Shown: one piece after another, positions 21,665 through 32,382 of the stretch
How the letters are laid out: each line of letters starts with the position of its first letter
Numbering within the stretch: position 1 is the stretch's first letter
Assembly (NCBI GenBank): GCA_963675135.1
Contig: OY776133.1
Location: 41,323,494 to 41,387,493, forward strand
DNA from: Galeopsis tetrahit
Taxonomy: Eukaryota; Streptophyta; Magnoliopsida; Lamiales; Lamiaceae
Direction: 5' to 3'
DNA: 64,000 bases
The notes under the pieces: generated by a model
Told to the model about the DNA's origin: nothing
Seen by the model: the letters and a program-made list of their open reading frames with translations, nothing else
The model's database searches: none
Position numbers and translations under genes: made by a program

Positions 21665-23012
21665 TTGTTGTAATATTTTTATTTATTGTCGAAAAATATA
21701 ATTAATTGAAGTAAAAACTCATATTAAAATATAACTTTGTACATTTTTAGAAACAACCTTAATAAAATAAAGGACATTTTATATGTAAAATATTTTATGG
21801 AAGTGTCACCACCAAAGAAGCTTCCGAGAAGATAGAGGGGTAACTAAAATTAATTTACGTGACAGCAAAATAAAGTACTTAAATTGACATATGATTTCGG
21901 AGATGTAATAGAAAATACAAAGAACTCTGATCATGAGATGCAACACATTCTAAGAGCACGATGGACAAACAATAGTTGCATTTTTGTAATTATATTAGAT
22001 AAACAGGCTATCAGAAGTTATATCATTAACATTACAATCCTGATCAAACTCACAATTCCTGATTAAGAGTAAAACAGACAGTGACTTTAGCTTTTAGGAT
22101 ACTGGCCTATTTTCTCTCCACATTCTAATGGTTTTCACATAAACATATGAAATCAATTCCCACTATCGACTCTTCACAAGTGGGTTAGTAGCATTTTTAA
22201 CATTTGTATATCAAAGTGTCTTTCCAAGCTTACATTTAGGAACAATTTTAATATTGATAGCAAACATTTCATTCATAAACTATTCAAGATTCTTTGAAAC
22301 TACAAACCAGAACTTCTTTCACGCCATGCATCTGCATATATGTGAATATAAATATAGGGTATAAACATATCTATAGTTCTTCAATTTTAGACTGTGTATA
22401 AAATTTTCATCACACCTATCGCGTCCTTCCATTTTAAGTTTGAATGACCACTATCCATGAATCCAGATAGTATGCATACTTTCTCAATAATTCACTAAAA
22501 CTTGAACGGTAGGATATCATTGTAAATCTATAGAAGTTAGTTTTTAAAATCCCCAGTCCCATTTATTTTGTAAATTTAGGCTGATTTCATTTCACACCCA
22601 CAATCTTTTATCAACAAAAAACTTTATTTTCTCTTAAATTTTGCATCCATTCTAGGTGTGTTAAAGAAAACATTTTATTTAGCATTTTTCGCTCCCATAT
22701 TTTTAATACAAGCCCATGCCACCCCGAAACAAATCCACCAAATTCATGAGAAACATAAATTAAACACATGACAAAAGTATATATAGGTTTACATTTTTAT
22801 CCAATTCCATAAAGTATTCTTTCAAAAATAAAGCATTTAAAACAGTTACATAAATTCCATCATCCACTATTTCTATCTCAAAATGAAGGCCACTGCACTT
22901 CAAAAGTAGGTGCTCGTTGGTATGCAACTGATGCAGTCTGTATTAAAATACCAGCAGCAGAGATTCTGGTAATCCTCTTAAGATTTCATATCTGCTGTGA
23001 TCTTTCTTTGTC
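21665..23012. other. Helitron interior (3' half), no gene recognised
   Basis: AT-rich sequence without a domain I recognise. The segment 22860-23000 is open on the minus strand (22943-23170 frame, DHSRYEILRGLPESL) but it overlaps the start of the copia ORF and I cannot name it. Confidence 0.3.
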
Positions 23013-26000
23013 GTGCACACGGAAGATATGTTCGACGAGACGGCAGACCGAAAGATTGCTAAAAGGGGTAGTGGTTCCGGCAGCGACATGGAGGTGTCGA
23101 CTGTTGTGATTGATGGGAAAACGTTTAATGACCAGGTGAGTAGGCGTCCATCACAACCACGAGCAGCCAATGTTGGTAGCGATCCAAGCCCAATTGCGGG
23201 TTTGACTATTGAACAGTTTCAGCGTTTGAGTCTATATATGCAGACAGAAAACGATAGCAGTGATAATTCTTCTACCAAGCCTATAGTGAATATGGCAGGG
23301 ATGAAACTGAAATTTTCGGAACGATGGATTATTGATTCGGGAGCCACCGAACACATCACTTACAATGGAGATGCATTAATTGACGTTGTGACGAGTCATT
23401 CAGAACCACCTGTTAAAATACCAAATGGTGAAATTATTCCGGTTCACGGCATTGGAAAACTCAATTTGAAAAATGGGCTACATCTTAAGCGTGTCTTATT
23501 TATACCACTTTTTCATTGCAATTTACTCTCTGTTAGCCGACTTTCAACAGATTTAAATTGTGTATTCACGTTCTTTCCGGATTTTTGTGTAATACAGGAC
23601 TTACCTTCGAGGATGCTGATTGGAGTGGGTAAGCAATGTGATGGTCTATACTACTTGGAACCGATGAAGAGTGAGGGGGCTGTTTTGGCAGCAATTGGGA
23701 GTTCGGACATATGGCACAAGCGCTTGGGTCACGCTCCTGATAGTAAACTGAAATTCATTCCTTCCAATAATTCCAAAACTAGTCTTTTTTGTGATTCCTG
23801 TGTACGCACTAAGCAAACGCGTTTGCCGTTTCCACTTAGCACCACTCGAACTACTTGTCGTTTCGAGCTAATTCATTGTGATATTTGGGGACCCTATAAG
23901 TGTGGTACTTTCACTGGTGCACGATACTTCCTTTCAATTGTTGATGATTTTAGTAGAGGAGTTTGGGTTTTTCTCATTGAACGAAAATCTGAAGTTGCAA
24001 ATCAATTAATTCGTTTTTTTAAAATGGTTAGAACTCAGTTTGCCCACCAAGTTCGTCGCATTCGGTCTGATAATGGAGTTGAGTTTCAGTCTTCTACCTT
24101 ACTGCAATTTTATGATGACAATGGAATATTATTTGAAAGTTCTTGTACAGATACCCCACAACAAAATGGAGTTGTGGAACGAAAGCATAGGCATATTCTG
24201 GATGTTGCTCGTGCTCTTCGTTTTGAATCAGGTCTACCTATTGAGTTTTGGGGGGAATGTGTCCTCACTGCTGTTTACTTAATAAATCGGTTGCCATCAC
24301 CAATCCTCTCGAACAAAACCCCGTTTGAAGTTTTACTTGGTAAACCGCCAACATATAAGCACCTAAAGGTTTTTGGTTGCTTAGTCTATGCCCATGATAA
24401 TCGACGGAAAGATAAATTCGGAGAGAGGGGGAGTGCATGTATTTTCATTGGATATCCTTTGGGGCAAAAGGCATATCGAGTTTTCGATCTTCAATCACAC
24501 AAGATTTACAACTCCCGGGACGTCACCTTCTTTGAGCACATATTTCCCTTCAAAGAAGTGACCGACTTGGATTTTGTGGATGCTGTAGCAGCAGCAAGTG
24601 CAAGAGTTCGTGGGCGCGATGTTGCTCCCATTATTGATTCTCGTCCGTATGTAAGAGCCCCATTATCTCAGGCCGCTCCACCTTCTGCACCAGCCTTACC
24701 CGATCGTGGAAGCACACCCCCGAGCAGTGATTCGCCTGTTCCGCCAATAACACCTGCACTTAATGATCAGCCGCTGCACGACAATGTAGCAACAAGCAGT
24801 GCACCAACAGAGAGCCCTCTACCTATGAGCCGACCTCAAAGGCAGAAGAGTCGACCTAAGCGTTTCGACGCTTACATTACTGAATTACCTCCATCAATAG
24901 ACCATTCACAACCCACTACCAACTCAGTCGCCTCGACGGTAACGGTACATCCTATCTCAAACTTTGTCAGTTATAATAAGTTCTCTTTACCTCTCAAAGT
25001 TTTCTTATCGGCCATCACCTCTCGAGATGAGCCTAAGTACTTCTCACAGGCAGTTAAGGACCCACTATGGCGTGAAGCAATGCAAAAGGAAATTGATGCA
25101 TTGGAAACCAATGACACATGGGCCTTGACCTCACTCCCTCCGGGGAAGAAAGCAGTTGGTTCAAAATGGGTATATAAGATAAAGTACAAACCCGATGGTA
25201 CCGTTGAAAGATATAAAGCACGATTAGTAGCAAAGGGGTTTACACAAATTGAGGGTGTCGACTTTCATGAAACTTTTGCTCCCGTCGCCAAACTAGTCAC
25301 AGTTCGTTGCTTGTTAACTGTTGCAGCAAAACGGAATTGGGAGGTGCATCAACTGGATGTAAACAATGCATTCCTACATGGAGATTTGCATGAAGATGTG
25401 TACATGCGCATTCCACAAGGTTTTGAGAAGGATGGTGATACGAGGGTCTGCAAATTGAAAAGGTCCTTGTACGGTCTTAAGCAAGCCTCAAGAAATTGGT
25501 ACGAGAAATTTACTCAGGCCTTGCTTTCAATCGGCTTCTATCAGTCAAAGGCCGATCACTCCCTTTTCATTTTTCGAAAAGGCTCCACTCATGTTTCCGC
25601 GCTCATCTACGTTGACGACGTAATCTTGGCAGGCAATAACCCTGCTCACATCGACATAGTTAAGCGTTACCTAGATGACAAATTCAGCATTAAAGATCTG
25701 GGTAAGTTGAAATATTTTTTGGGAATCGAGGTTGCCCGATCACGTGAGGGTTTTGTGTTAAGCCAACGTAAGTATGCCCTGGATATTTTGGAAGAAAGTG
25801 GTCTCATGGGGAGCCGACCCAGTGCTTTTCCCATGGAGCAGAATTTAAAACTCCGTCCCGATGACGACAGCCAGCCCGTCGATGCTTCACTGTTTCGAAG
25901 ATTGGTGGGGCGCCTACTATACTTAACAGTTACCCGCCCCGATATTGTATTTGCTGTAAACCAATTAAGTCAGTTCCTGAGCTGCCCTCGTCAGACGCAC

Positions 26001-26564
26001 CTCAATGCAGCCCATAGAGTTCTCCGCTACCTGAAACAATCACCGGGGCAAGGTATATTCATTCCAGCAGCTGGCGACCTGATTCTTCGTGCACATTGCG
26101 ACTCAGACTGGGCTGGATGCCCATTTACTCGACGGTCATCCACCGGATACATAATTACTCTTGGAGATGCCCCGGTGTCTTGGCGCACCAAGAAGCAATC
26201 TGTCGTTTCACGATCATCGGCCGAAGCGGAATATCGTGCTATGGCCACCACCGTTTGTGAGGTTTTGTGGCTGCGATGGTTACTCTTTGAACTTGAAGTA
26301 CCTCAAGAATGTCCTACTGACTTGTTTTGCGATAATCAAGCAGCACGTAGTATCGCCATTAATCCGGTTTTCCATGAGCGTACTAAACACGTCGAAATGG
26401 ATTGTTATTTTGTGCGAGAGAGAGTTGCAAGTGGTGACATTCGTCCTTGCATGATTTCGACTGTTAATCAGGTTGCAGATTTGTTTACTAAGGCGCTTGG
26501 TGCCGAGCGTTTCTGCTTTCTACGAGGCAAGTTGGGTGTTCGAGATCTTCACACGCCAACTTGA
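23013..26564 (+). CDS. Ty1/copia polyprotein, pol region intact, gag missing (1183 aa)
   Basis: This single uninterrupted frame encodes a retroelement polyprotein. In order: a short gag-tail/linker (1-100; TIEQFQRLSLYM precedes protease in many copia elements), aspartic protease (WIIDSGATEH, active Asp about residue 108), GAG-pre-integrase HHCC zinc finger (IWHKRLGH ... CDSCVRTKQ), integrase core (CDIWGPY, VDDFSR, RSDNGVEF, QQNGVVERKHR), reverse transcriptase (GSKWVYKIKYKPDG, QLDVNNAFLHGDL, YVDD near 866-869) and RNase H (CDSDWAGCP, SRSSAEAEYRAM, ADLFTKALG). The usual gag (capsid and CCHC knuckle, about 300 aa) is absent, and I find no 5' LTR upstream. It is therefore 5'-truncated, even though pol is free of stops. 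A polypurine tract and LTR follow directly. It lies inside the Helitron, in the opposite orientation. Confidence 0.92.
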   Translation: MHTEDMFDETADRKIAKRGSGSGSDMEVSTVVIDGKTFNDQVSRRPSQPRAANVGSDPSPIAGLTIEQFQRLSLYMQTENDSSDNSSTKPIVNMAGMKLKFSERWIIDSGATEHITYNGDALIDVVTSHSEPPVKIPNGEIIPVHGIGKLNLKNGLHLKRVLFIPLFHCNLLSVSRLSTDLNCVFTFFPDFCVIQDLPSRMLIGVGKQCDGLYYLEPMKSEGAVLAAIGSSDIWHKRLGHAPDSKLKFIPSNNSKTSLFCDSCVRTKQTRLPFPLSTTRTTCRFELIHCDIWGPYKCGTFTGARYFLSIVDDFSRGVWVFLIERKSEVANQLIRFFKMVRTQFAHQVRRIRSDNGVEFQSSTLLQFYDDNGILFESSCTDTPQQNGVVERKHRHILDVARALRFESGLPIEFWGECVLTAVYLINRLPSPILSNKTPFEVLLGKPPTYKHLKVFGCLVYAHDNRRKDKFGERGSACIFIGYPLGQKAYRVFDLQSHKIYNSRDVTFFEHIFPFKEVTDLDFVDAVAAASARVRGRDVAPIIDSRPYVRAPLSQAAPPSAPALPDRGSTPPSSDSPVPPITPALNDQPLHDNVATSSAPTESPLPMSRPQRQKSRPKRFDAYITELPPSIDHSQPTTNSVASTVTVHPISNFVSYNKFSLPLKVFLSAITSRDEPKYFSQAVKDPLWREAMQKEIDALETNDTWALTSLPPGKKAVGSKWVYKIKYKPDGTVERYKARLVAKGFTQIEGVDFHETFAPVAKLVTVRCLLTVAAKRNWEVHQLDVNNAFLHGDLHEDVYMRIPQGFEKDGDTRVCKLKRSLYGLKQASRNWYEKFTQALLSIGFYQSKADHSLFIFRKGSTHVSALIYVDDVILAGNNPAHIDIVKRYLDDKFSIKDLGKLKYFLGIEVARSREGFVLSQRKYALDILEESGLMGSRPSAFPMEQNLKLRPDDDSQPVDASLFRRLVGRLLYLTVTRPDIVFAVNQLSQFLSCPRQTHLNAAHRVLRYLKQSPGQGIFIPAAGDLILRAHCDSDWAGCPFTRRSSTGYIITLGDAPVSWRTKKQSVVSRSSAEAEYRAMATTVCEVLWLRWLLFELEVPQECPTDLFCDNQAARSIAINPVFHERTKHVEMDCYFVRERVASGDIRPCMISTVNQVADLFTKALGAERFCFLRGKLGVRDLHTPT

Positions 26565-26571
26565 GGGGGAG
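26562..26571 (+). other. polypurine tract of the copia element
   Basis: TGAGGGGGAG overlaps the stop codon of the polyprotein and abuts the LTR, the normal plus-strand primer position. Confidence 0.85.
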
Positions 26572-26795
26572 TATTGGATGATATTTTACTGATATTTTCC
26601 GCATACGATTAGTTGAGAATATCACGTGAGTTAGATTTGTTTTTTGATATTTACTTCCTAATGGGCTATGGCCCAACTTACTGTTAGGGTTGAGTAGTAT
26701 ATATATACTACATTCTGTATCATTCAAGAATTAAGTTATGTGATTGAACTCATAAATTATAATTGAAGTTATGTCACGGTTATTCAGTTTTAACA
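26572..26795 (+). mobile_element. copia LTR, 224 bp, followed by a primer-binding site
   Basis: It starts TATTGGATGATATT (a TG start changed to TA) and ends TTTTAACA. A TATATATA box lies near 26698-26706. As a 3' LTR it should be followed by flanking DNA, but TGGTATCAGAGC, the initiator-Met tRNA primer site, follows immediately, so it is placed like a 5' LTR as well. Confidence 0.75.
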
Positions 26796-26935
26796 TGGTA
26801 TCAGAGCTAACCGGGCAAAACGACCTGGGTTCGATTCCTGTTGAAAGCACTCCACCCATTTAAATTTGTCCACTCGATGGGCCTCCTCCCCAAAAAGGGT
26901 AAGAGTTGATTATTCGGCCCACGAGTGAGGGGGAG
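26796..26935 (+). mobile_element. 140-bp internal domain of a TRIM-like element (PBS to PPT)
   Basis: TGGTATCAGAGC (26796-26807) is a primer-binding site for initiator tRNA-Met, and GTGAGGGGGAG (about 26925-26935) is a polypurine tract. There is no coding sequence between them. An internal region this short is typical of TRIM elements. Confidence 0.7.
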
Positions 26936-27714
26936 TGTTAGGAATTAATATACAAGAATTAATTCCCAATCTCACTACAAGTTCGGACTTTTAGATGAGA
27001 CAGAATTCTTTCAAAGATTCATTATAAACCCCATGATTAAAGAAATGGAGCAAATATTTATCTCCCATCCAATCTTGCTTCTATTTTTTCCAATTTTCAT
27101 CCTGATAATTTTTTCAGCAATTTGTAACTCGAAAATGGCAAACAACTTAACATTGATTAACACACAAACCTTCATAAATATATCTAATGGAACATCAAAT
27201 ATTGATTCCACCTCATCCGTCTCTGTAAGTACATTATAAGAAGAACCCCTTCCTATTTTATAATTAAATACTAAAAAGCTACCAAGTTTGGGAGCTTCGA
27301 GCCTTAAACCTAATTAATAAATAGGAGTATAGGACCAATGTCTATATTGTAGAGATGTAGAAATGCATACAAAAGACAAAAATATATCCAAACTAATTTT
27401 ACTCATTCTTGAAGCAAGATGCAGCAGCAACCTTCCTTAATTAAATGTTGTTGAAAAGTCCAATTCCTACAATTTTTAAGGATAAATTAAATGGCTTCCA
27501 ACAGCATGACTTTTATAATTAAATACAGTAAAAAATGATGGTCATGTATGCAGGCATTTACAAGTCAAATTAGTGGTTTATCTATGAATGAGGAATCAGC
27601 AAGCTAAGCGAAATTGTTCACTGACCTTTGATTACCTGTGTTCGAAATTCAATTGGATCCCCCTTCTCTCAAAGCTAGAATCGAAAACAGATTCATCGGA
27701 AACAACATTAGAAT
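26936..27714 (+). repeat. start of an unrelated LTR, then Helitron interior
   Basis: TGTTAGGAATTAATATAC after the second polypurine tract looks like an LTR start but differs from the LTR at 26572. Its end is not visible. The rest, to 27714, is AT-rich with no gene recognised. Confidence 0.45.
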
Positions 27715-27857
27715 TGAAGGAAATAATCCGTGAGATTTCTCATTGATTTTGGTCAAATATATACAAGTGTACAAGATAATTACAAGGCAAATGTTTAGGC
27801 TATAAATCAGGAAAACTAACTGCTACAAATCAGGAATATACTTTATATACTCTAACA
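27715..27857 (-). repeat. 3' LTR of the complete copia element
   Basis: 143 bp, one difference from the 5' LTR (AACTAACTGC here against AACTAATTGC there). The minus-strand sequence GTAGGGGTG just inside it (27858-27866) is the likely polypurine tract. Confidence 0.95.
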
Positions 27858-28379
27858 CACCCCTACAGTTGAAGCAGGAGGTTGTCGAATGCTAAGACTG
27901 TCCCGAAAATCATCGAAGAGTATGCGCGGAAGCCCTTTAGTAAAAACATCGGCAATTTGATAACGGGACGGGACATGTAGAACACGAACTTGTCCACGTG
28001 CTACTTTCTCGCGGACAAAATGGATGTCCATTTCTATATGTTTGGTGCGTTGATGTTGTACTGGATTACCAGATAGGTATATGGCGCTAGTATTATCACA
28101 ATATACCAATGTAGTCTTTTGTGCCGGACAATGTAACTCCAAGAGAAGGTTCCGAATCCAACAAGACTCAGAGACAACATTAGCAACCCCCCTGTACTCT
28201 GCTTCAGCACTAGAACGAGATAAAGTGGGTTGACGCTTAGAAGACCATGATATCAAATTGTCCCCAAAAAAATACACAATAACTGGAGGTGGATCGTCTA
28301 GTGTCTGGGCATCCACCCCAATCAGCATCAGTGTAAGAGACAAGTCTAGAATTTGAGGATTTGGAGAGATGTAAGCCAT
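27852..28379 (-). pseudogene. copia RNase H segment, out of frame with RT by +1
   Basis: This frame supplies the end of the polyprotein: FFGDNLISWSSKRQPTLSRS, AEAEYRGVANVVSESCWIRN, VYCDNTSAIYLSGNPV, RTKHIEMDIHFVRE and ADVFTKGLP, all conserved RNase H/C-terminal blocks. It joins the reverse-transcriptase frame at a run of seven Ts on the minus strand (28266-28272); six would keep the frame. The first residues of the long open stretch before that point are out-of-frame noise. Confidence 0.9.
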
Positions 28380-29466
28380 AATTAAGAGTGCCCTTAATGT
28401 ATCGCAGAATTCTTTTTAAAGCATTCATATGTTCAGTCTGTGGATCATGCATATGTAAACAAACCTGTTGCACAGCATATGAGATATCTGGTCTTGTGAA
28501 AGTAAGGTATTGTAATGCGCCGGCTAGACTGCGATAATGTGTAGGATCATCGTATGGAGTCCCGTGGGATGCACTCAACTTAGCTTTCGTATCAACTGGC
28601 GTGAGAGCAGGCTTACAAGAAGCCATTTCGGCTCTATCAAGTATCTCTTCAGCATATTTTTGTTGACAGAGCAATAACCCTCTTGGATGTCGGGTGACGG
28701 CAATGCCCAAAAAATAGCTTAAAGGGCCCAAATCTTTCATAGCAAATTCAGAAGCAAGAAGTGTCATAAAGGATTTTCGAAGAGCATCTGAAGAAGTAGT
28801 GAGAATTATATCATCAACATAAAGTAGTATATATGCCAAGTCATTGCCTTTGCGATAAATAAATAAAGAATGATCGCATTTGCTATGTGAGAAACCAATA
28901 GTGGAGACAAAATTAGTAAACCGTTGATACCAAGCTCGGGGAGCTTGTTTCAGGCCATACAATGATCTTTTTAGTAAACACACATAATCCGGATGTAATG
29001 GATCTCTGAATCCAATAGGCTGATGCATGTAAACTATATCATGAAGCTGGCCATGCAAAAATGCATTTTTAACGTCCAGTTGGTGAATGGGCCATGATTT
29101 TGACAAAGCAAGACTGAGGACAGTTCGGATAGTAGCAGGCTTCACCACCGGGCTGAAAGTTTCACCACAATCTATACCAACCTGTTGAGACCTGCCATCA
29201 CCGACAAGACGGGCTTTGTGCCTCTCAAAAGAACCATCAGAGTTCTTTTTATGACGAAAGATCCACATAGAACGAATAACATTTACATTAGGAGGACGAG
29301 GTACCAAAACCCACGTCTTATTTTTAATAAGAGCATCAAATTCATCGGACATGGCCTCTTTCCAATTCGGGTCGGACAAGGCGACTTTCGGGTTTTTGGG
29401 TAAAGGGGATGGGGTAACTGAAGCAGTTAAATTAAAGAGCTTTTTCGGTTTAAATATTCCATGCAT
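28237..29466 (-). pseudogene. copia reverse transcriptase and start of RNase H (409-aa frame)
   Basis: Contains WKEAMSDEFDALIKNKTWVL, then QLDVKNAFLHGQL, LKRSLYGLKQAPRAWY, the catalytic YVDD in LLYVDDIILT, and the first RNase H block YTDADWGGCPDTRRS. After that it runs out of frame into QFDIMVF because of the extra T at 28266-28272. Its apparent start MHGIFKP is internal: the same frame is open upstream (TRSVATRSMHGIF) to the frameshift near 29530-29580, so this is the middle of one polyprotein. Confidence 0.93.
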
Positions 29467-29477
29467 GCTACGGGTTG

Positions 29478-32129
29478 CTACGGACCGAGTATTGTTGTGT
29501 GTAGTGGTACTTTGATGAATGGGTTGCGGTGGTCTGGGGGTATATTTGGTGAGCTGGGCCCAGATACAATGGATGATGGGGTAGGAAAATATTGTTCCAT
29601 TGGAGATGAATGGGCAGCAGGAGAGGAAATTGCCTCCAATTCTTGGTGGGATGCTGGAGAGGAATTTAGAAGATGATGGTGCAGGAATGGGTGGAGACCA
29701 TCATGTAAAAAGGTGTAGGTGTTGGAGGTGGGAATATGTTGCTTGGCAAATGGAAATTGGGACTCATCGAAAATGACATGTCGAGAGGTAATGATTTTTC
29801 CACTAGACATGTCATAACACTTATATCCCCTATGGTTATGTGGGTATCCGAGAAAGACACACGGAGTAGAACGGGCTTGAAGTTTATTGATAGTAGTGGA
29901 GGGAAAAAGGGGATAACATAAACATCCGAAAACCCTTAGATGTGTGTATGATGGATTTCGATGATAGAGAATTTGTGTTGGGGAATAGTTTGAGAGAGAC
30001 TTTCCAGGGAGTATGTTCAAGAGATAAGTTGCCATTTCTAGAGCATGATGCCAAAAAGATTGTGGCATAGAAGAGTGAGCAAGAAGGGTACGGATCAGAT
30101 TGTTAATTGCTCGTATTTTACGTTCGGCTTTTCCATTTTGAGGAGAAGTGTGTGGGCAAGAGAAACGGAAAACCATCCCGTGTTTGTGACAAAATTGTTT
30201 AAAATTTTCATTATTGTATTCACTCCCATTGTCACATTGAAAACACTTTATATTTTTCCCAAATTGGGTGCGGATGAAAGCACTCAAAGTTAAGAAAATG
30301 GAATGAACTTGGGATTTCTTGCCAATAGGAAAAGTCCACAGGAAATTAGAGTAGTCATCCAAAAAGAGAATGTAATACTTATGACCTGCCGAGCTTAGAA
30401 TGGGTGATGTCCACAGATCACTATGCAAAATATCAAATGACATTGTAGTGCATGAAGAGGAATCATAAAATGGTAACTTTACATGTTTCCCCAAAACACA
30501 AGACTGACAAACTGAAGAGTATGAAGATTGTTCACAAGAAATAAATTTATTATTTCGAAGAAAGCTTAAAACAGGTGCTCCCGGGTGTCCCAAACGATTA
30601 TGCCATAGAGTCGGAGAAAGAGCTGCAAAGGTTGATGGAGGGGTGGACGGTGGGTTCGTGGTTGTGTTGATTGGATAGAGATCCCCAGTGCTATTACATC
30701 TCATGATTGGAATCCCCGTCTGAAGGTCCTTTATAGAGAAACCAAATGGATCAAATTCAATAGAAACATGATTATCGACGGTGAAACGACGTACAGATAC
30801 CAAGTTTTTGACAAGTTTTGGTACATGAAGAACATTATATAAGTGTAAATAAGGGTGAGGAAGGGTGAGTTTTGCATGCCCATAACCACGAATTGGAATT
30901 TCCTGTCCACTACCAACAATAATATTTTTGTTATTGCTCATATTAGAATAAGACGAGAGGGTACCTTGAGAAGCCGTCATGTGAGACGTTGCGCCGGTGT
31001 CCATGTACCAATTTTCATCAGGAGTATTAAGAGTCATAGTGTGCATTGCTTGCTCGATGTCAGTTGGAGCATAACTCGAAGGAGGTGGTACAGAGGCTGC
31101 ATAAGCTTGCTGAGGGCGATTGCCTAGGATACCGGGCTGTCGAGCAGGTGGTGTTCTGGTCCAAGACGAGGTGGGGAATGGACAAGGAGAGGCTGCCCAT
31201 TGCTGCGGAGCCCAACCCCAAGGTGGATATTGTCCCCACTGTGGTGGCTGTTGCGGCCATGAATGATGCTGCTGCTGCTTCTGCTGTTGGTGGTTGCGAC
31301 CACCAGTGGCCTGGTAAGCTCCACCACGGCCACGCCCTCGACTGCCATAATTTTTGCCACGATTAGTGTTGCGATTCTGACCACGTTTCTGACCACTAAT
31401 ACGGTGGTGTGGAGCATTATTTGAAGCAGAATTTGACATCTTTGAATTATCATCAGTGTGGAGGGCGGTACCAGCGGCACTAGGAGCGGTTGCGGCTTGC
31501 TTAACCTTGCGGGTTTCTTCAAGAATTAATCGCGAACGAGCCTCATAGAAAGGCAGCAAAGGATCGCTTTGTTGAATGAATGTAGCAACACCATCGTAAT
31601 TTTCATTCAATCCTGCAATTAATTGAAGAACTAACCTTTGATTCGACACTGATGCGCCAACATTGGACAGTTGGTCGGCAAGCATTTTGAGTTCTTGACA
31701 ATAAGCAGAGATGTTTGGATAATCGTCCATGTGCACATGAGTGAACTGATTTTCCAGGTAAACGACCCGAGAATTCTTGTTATCTTGAAAGATATTTTGG
31801 AGGCGCTCCCATGCTTCTTGAGCAGTTGAATCTGGTTCCAAGATGGTGTGCAATAGATCATTCGAGATCGTGCCATAAATCCATTGAAGGACTATAGCAT
31901 CCAAGCGTGACCAATTTTCTTCATCACGTTCAACCGCCTTCTTCTTGGCAATATCAGTGGTTTGTTGAGTGGGAGGAATGATATGGTCGATCACTTGGTA
32001 TGCCCGGCAATGGATTTTGAATAGTTCTGCCCATGAAGAATACTGGCCCTTTTCCATTTCAAGAATCACTGGAATGAAGTTCTTGACATTATTAATAGCA
32101 AGGGCAGGATGAAATTTGTGTTCAGCCAT
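29478..32129 (-). pseudogene. copia gag, protease and integrase (883-aa frame)
   Basis: Gag occupies about residues 1-340, starting MAEHKFHPALAINNVKNFIP. It lacks a visible CCHC zinc knuckle and instead has an RGG-type basic stretch (RGQNRNTNRGK, GSRGRGRGG) followed by a Q/W/P-rich run. Protease is at WYMDTGATSHM, the HHCC finger at LWHNRLGHPG ... CQSCVLGKH, and the integrase core at SDLWTSPI, LDDYSNFLW, CDNGSEYNNE and SPQNGKAERKIR. The frame ends ILGP at 29478 only because of a frameshift near 29530-29580; the polyprotein continues in the 409-aa frame after a one-base step back. The ATG at 32129 lies about 110 bp inside the 5' LTR, a normal copia layout. Confidence 0.93.
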
Positions 32130-32239
32130 TGAAAGGGAGAGAGAGATGAAGAAACAAAGAAGAGGGAGATGGGGGGCAGAGGGTGAAGGTGATAATCACG
32201 GCTGAGGCACTGTTAAGAGAAAGGGTTTCACTGATACCA

Positions 32240-32382
32240 TGAAGGAAATAATCCGTGAGATTTCTCATTGATTTTGGTCAAATATATACAAGTGTACAAG
32301 ATAATTACAAGGCAAATGTTTAGGCTATAAATCAGGAAAACTAATTGCTACAAATCAGGAATATACTTTATATACTCTAACA
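32240..32382 (-). repeat. 5' LTR of the complete copia element
   Basis: 143 bp, TG...CA ends. TATATAAAG on the minus strand (about 32366-32374) is a possible TATA box near the LTR start. Confidence 0.95.

Larger units (their letters stand above)
27715..32382 (-). mobile_element. complete Ty1/copia retrotransposon, 4668 bp, AGAAT target duplication
   Basis: The two 143-bp LTRs (27715-27857 and 32240-32382) differ at one visible position. AGAAT flanks both sides (27710-27714, 32383-32387). LTR ends are TG...CA type on the minus strand (TGTTAGAG ... CCTTCA). The primer-binding site TGGTATCAG starts at 32239 on the minus strand, directly inside the 5' LTR. The near-identical LTRs mean a recent insertion. 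Coding is in three overlapping pieces because of two single-base frameshifts, described separately. Confidence 0.96.

Noticed and set aside
27852..29466. Programmed ribosomal frameshifting in the young copia element
   Set aside because: The shifts go in opposite directions, lie within integrase/RT linker and RNase H, and one falls in a seven-T run without a known slippery site. Mutation or sequencing error is simpler.
31046..31522. Frames of 66-132 aa antisense to or out of frame with copia gag
   Set aside because: They overlap a well-supported gag frame and have no domain of their own.
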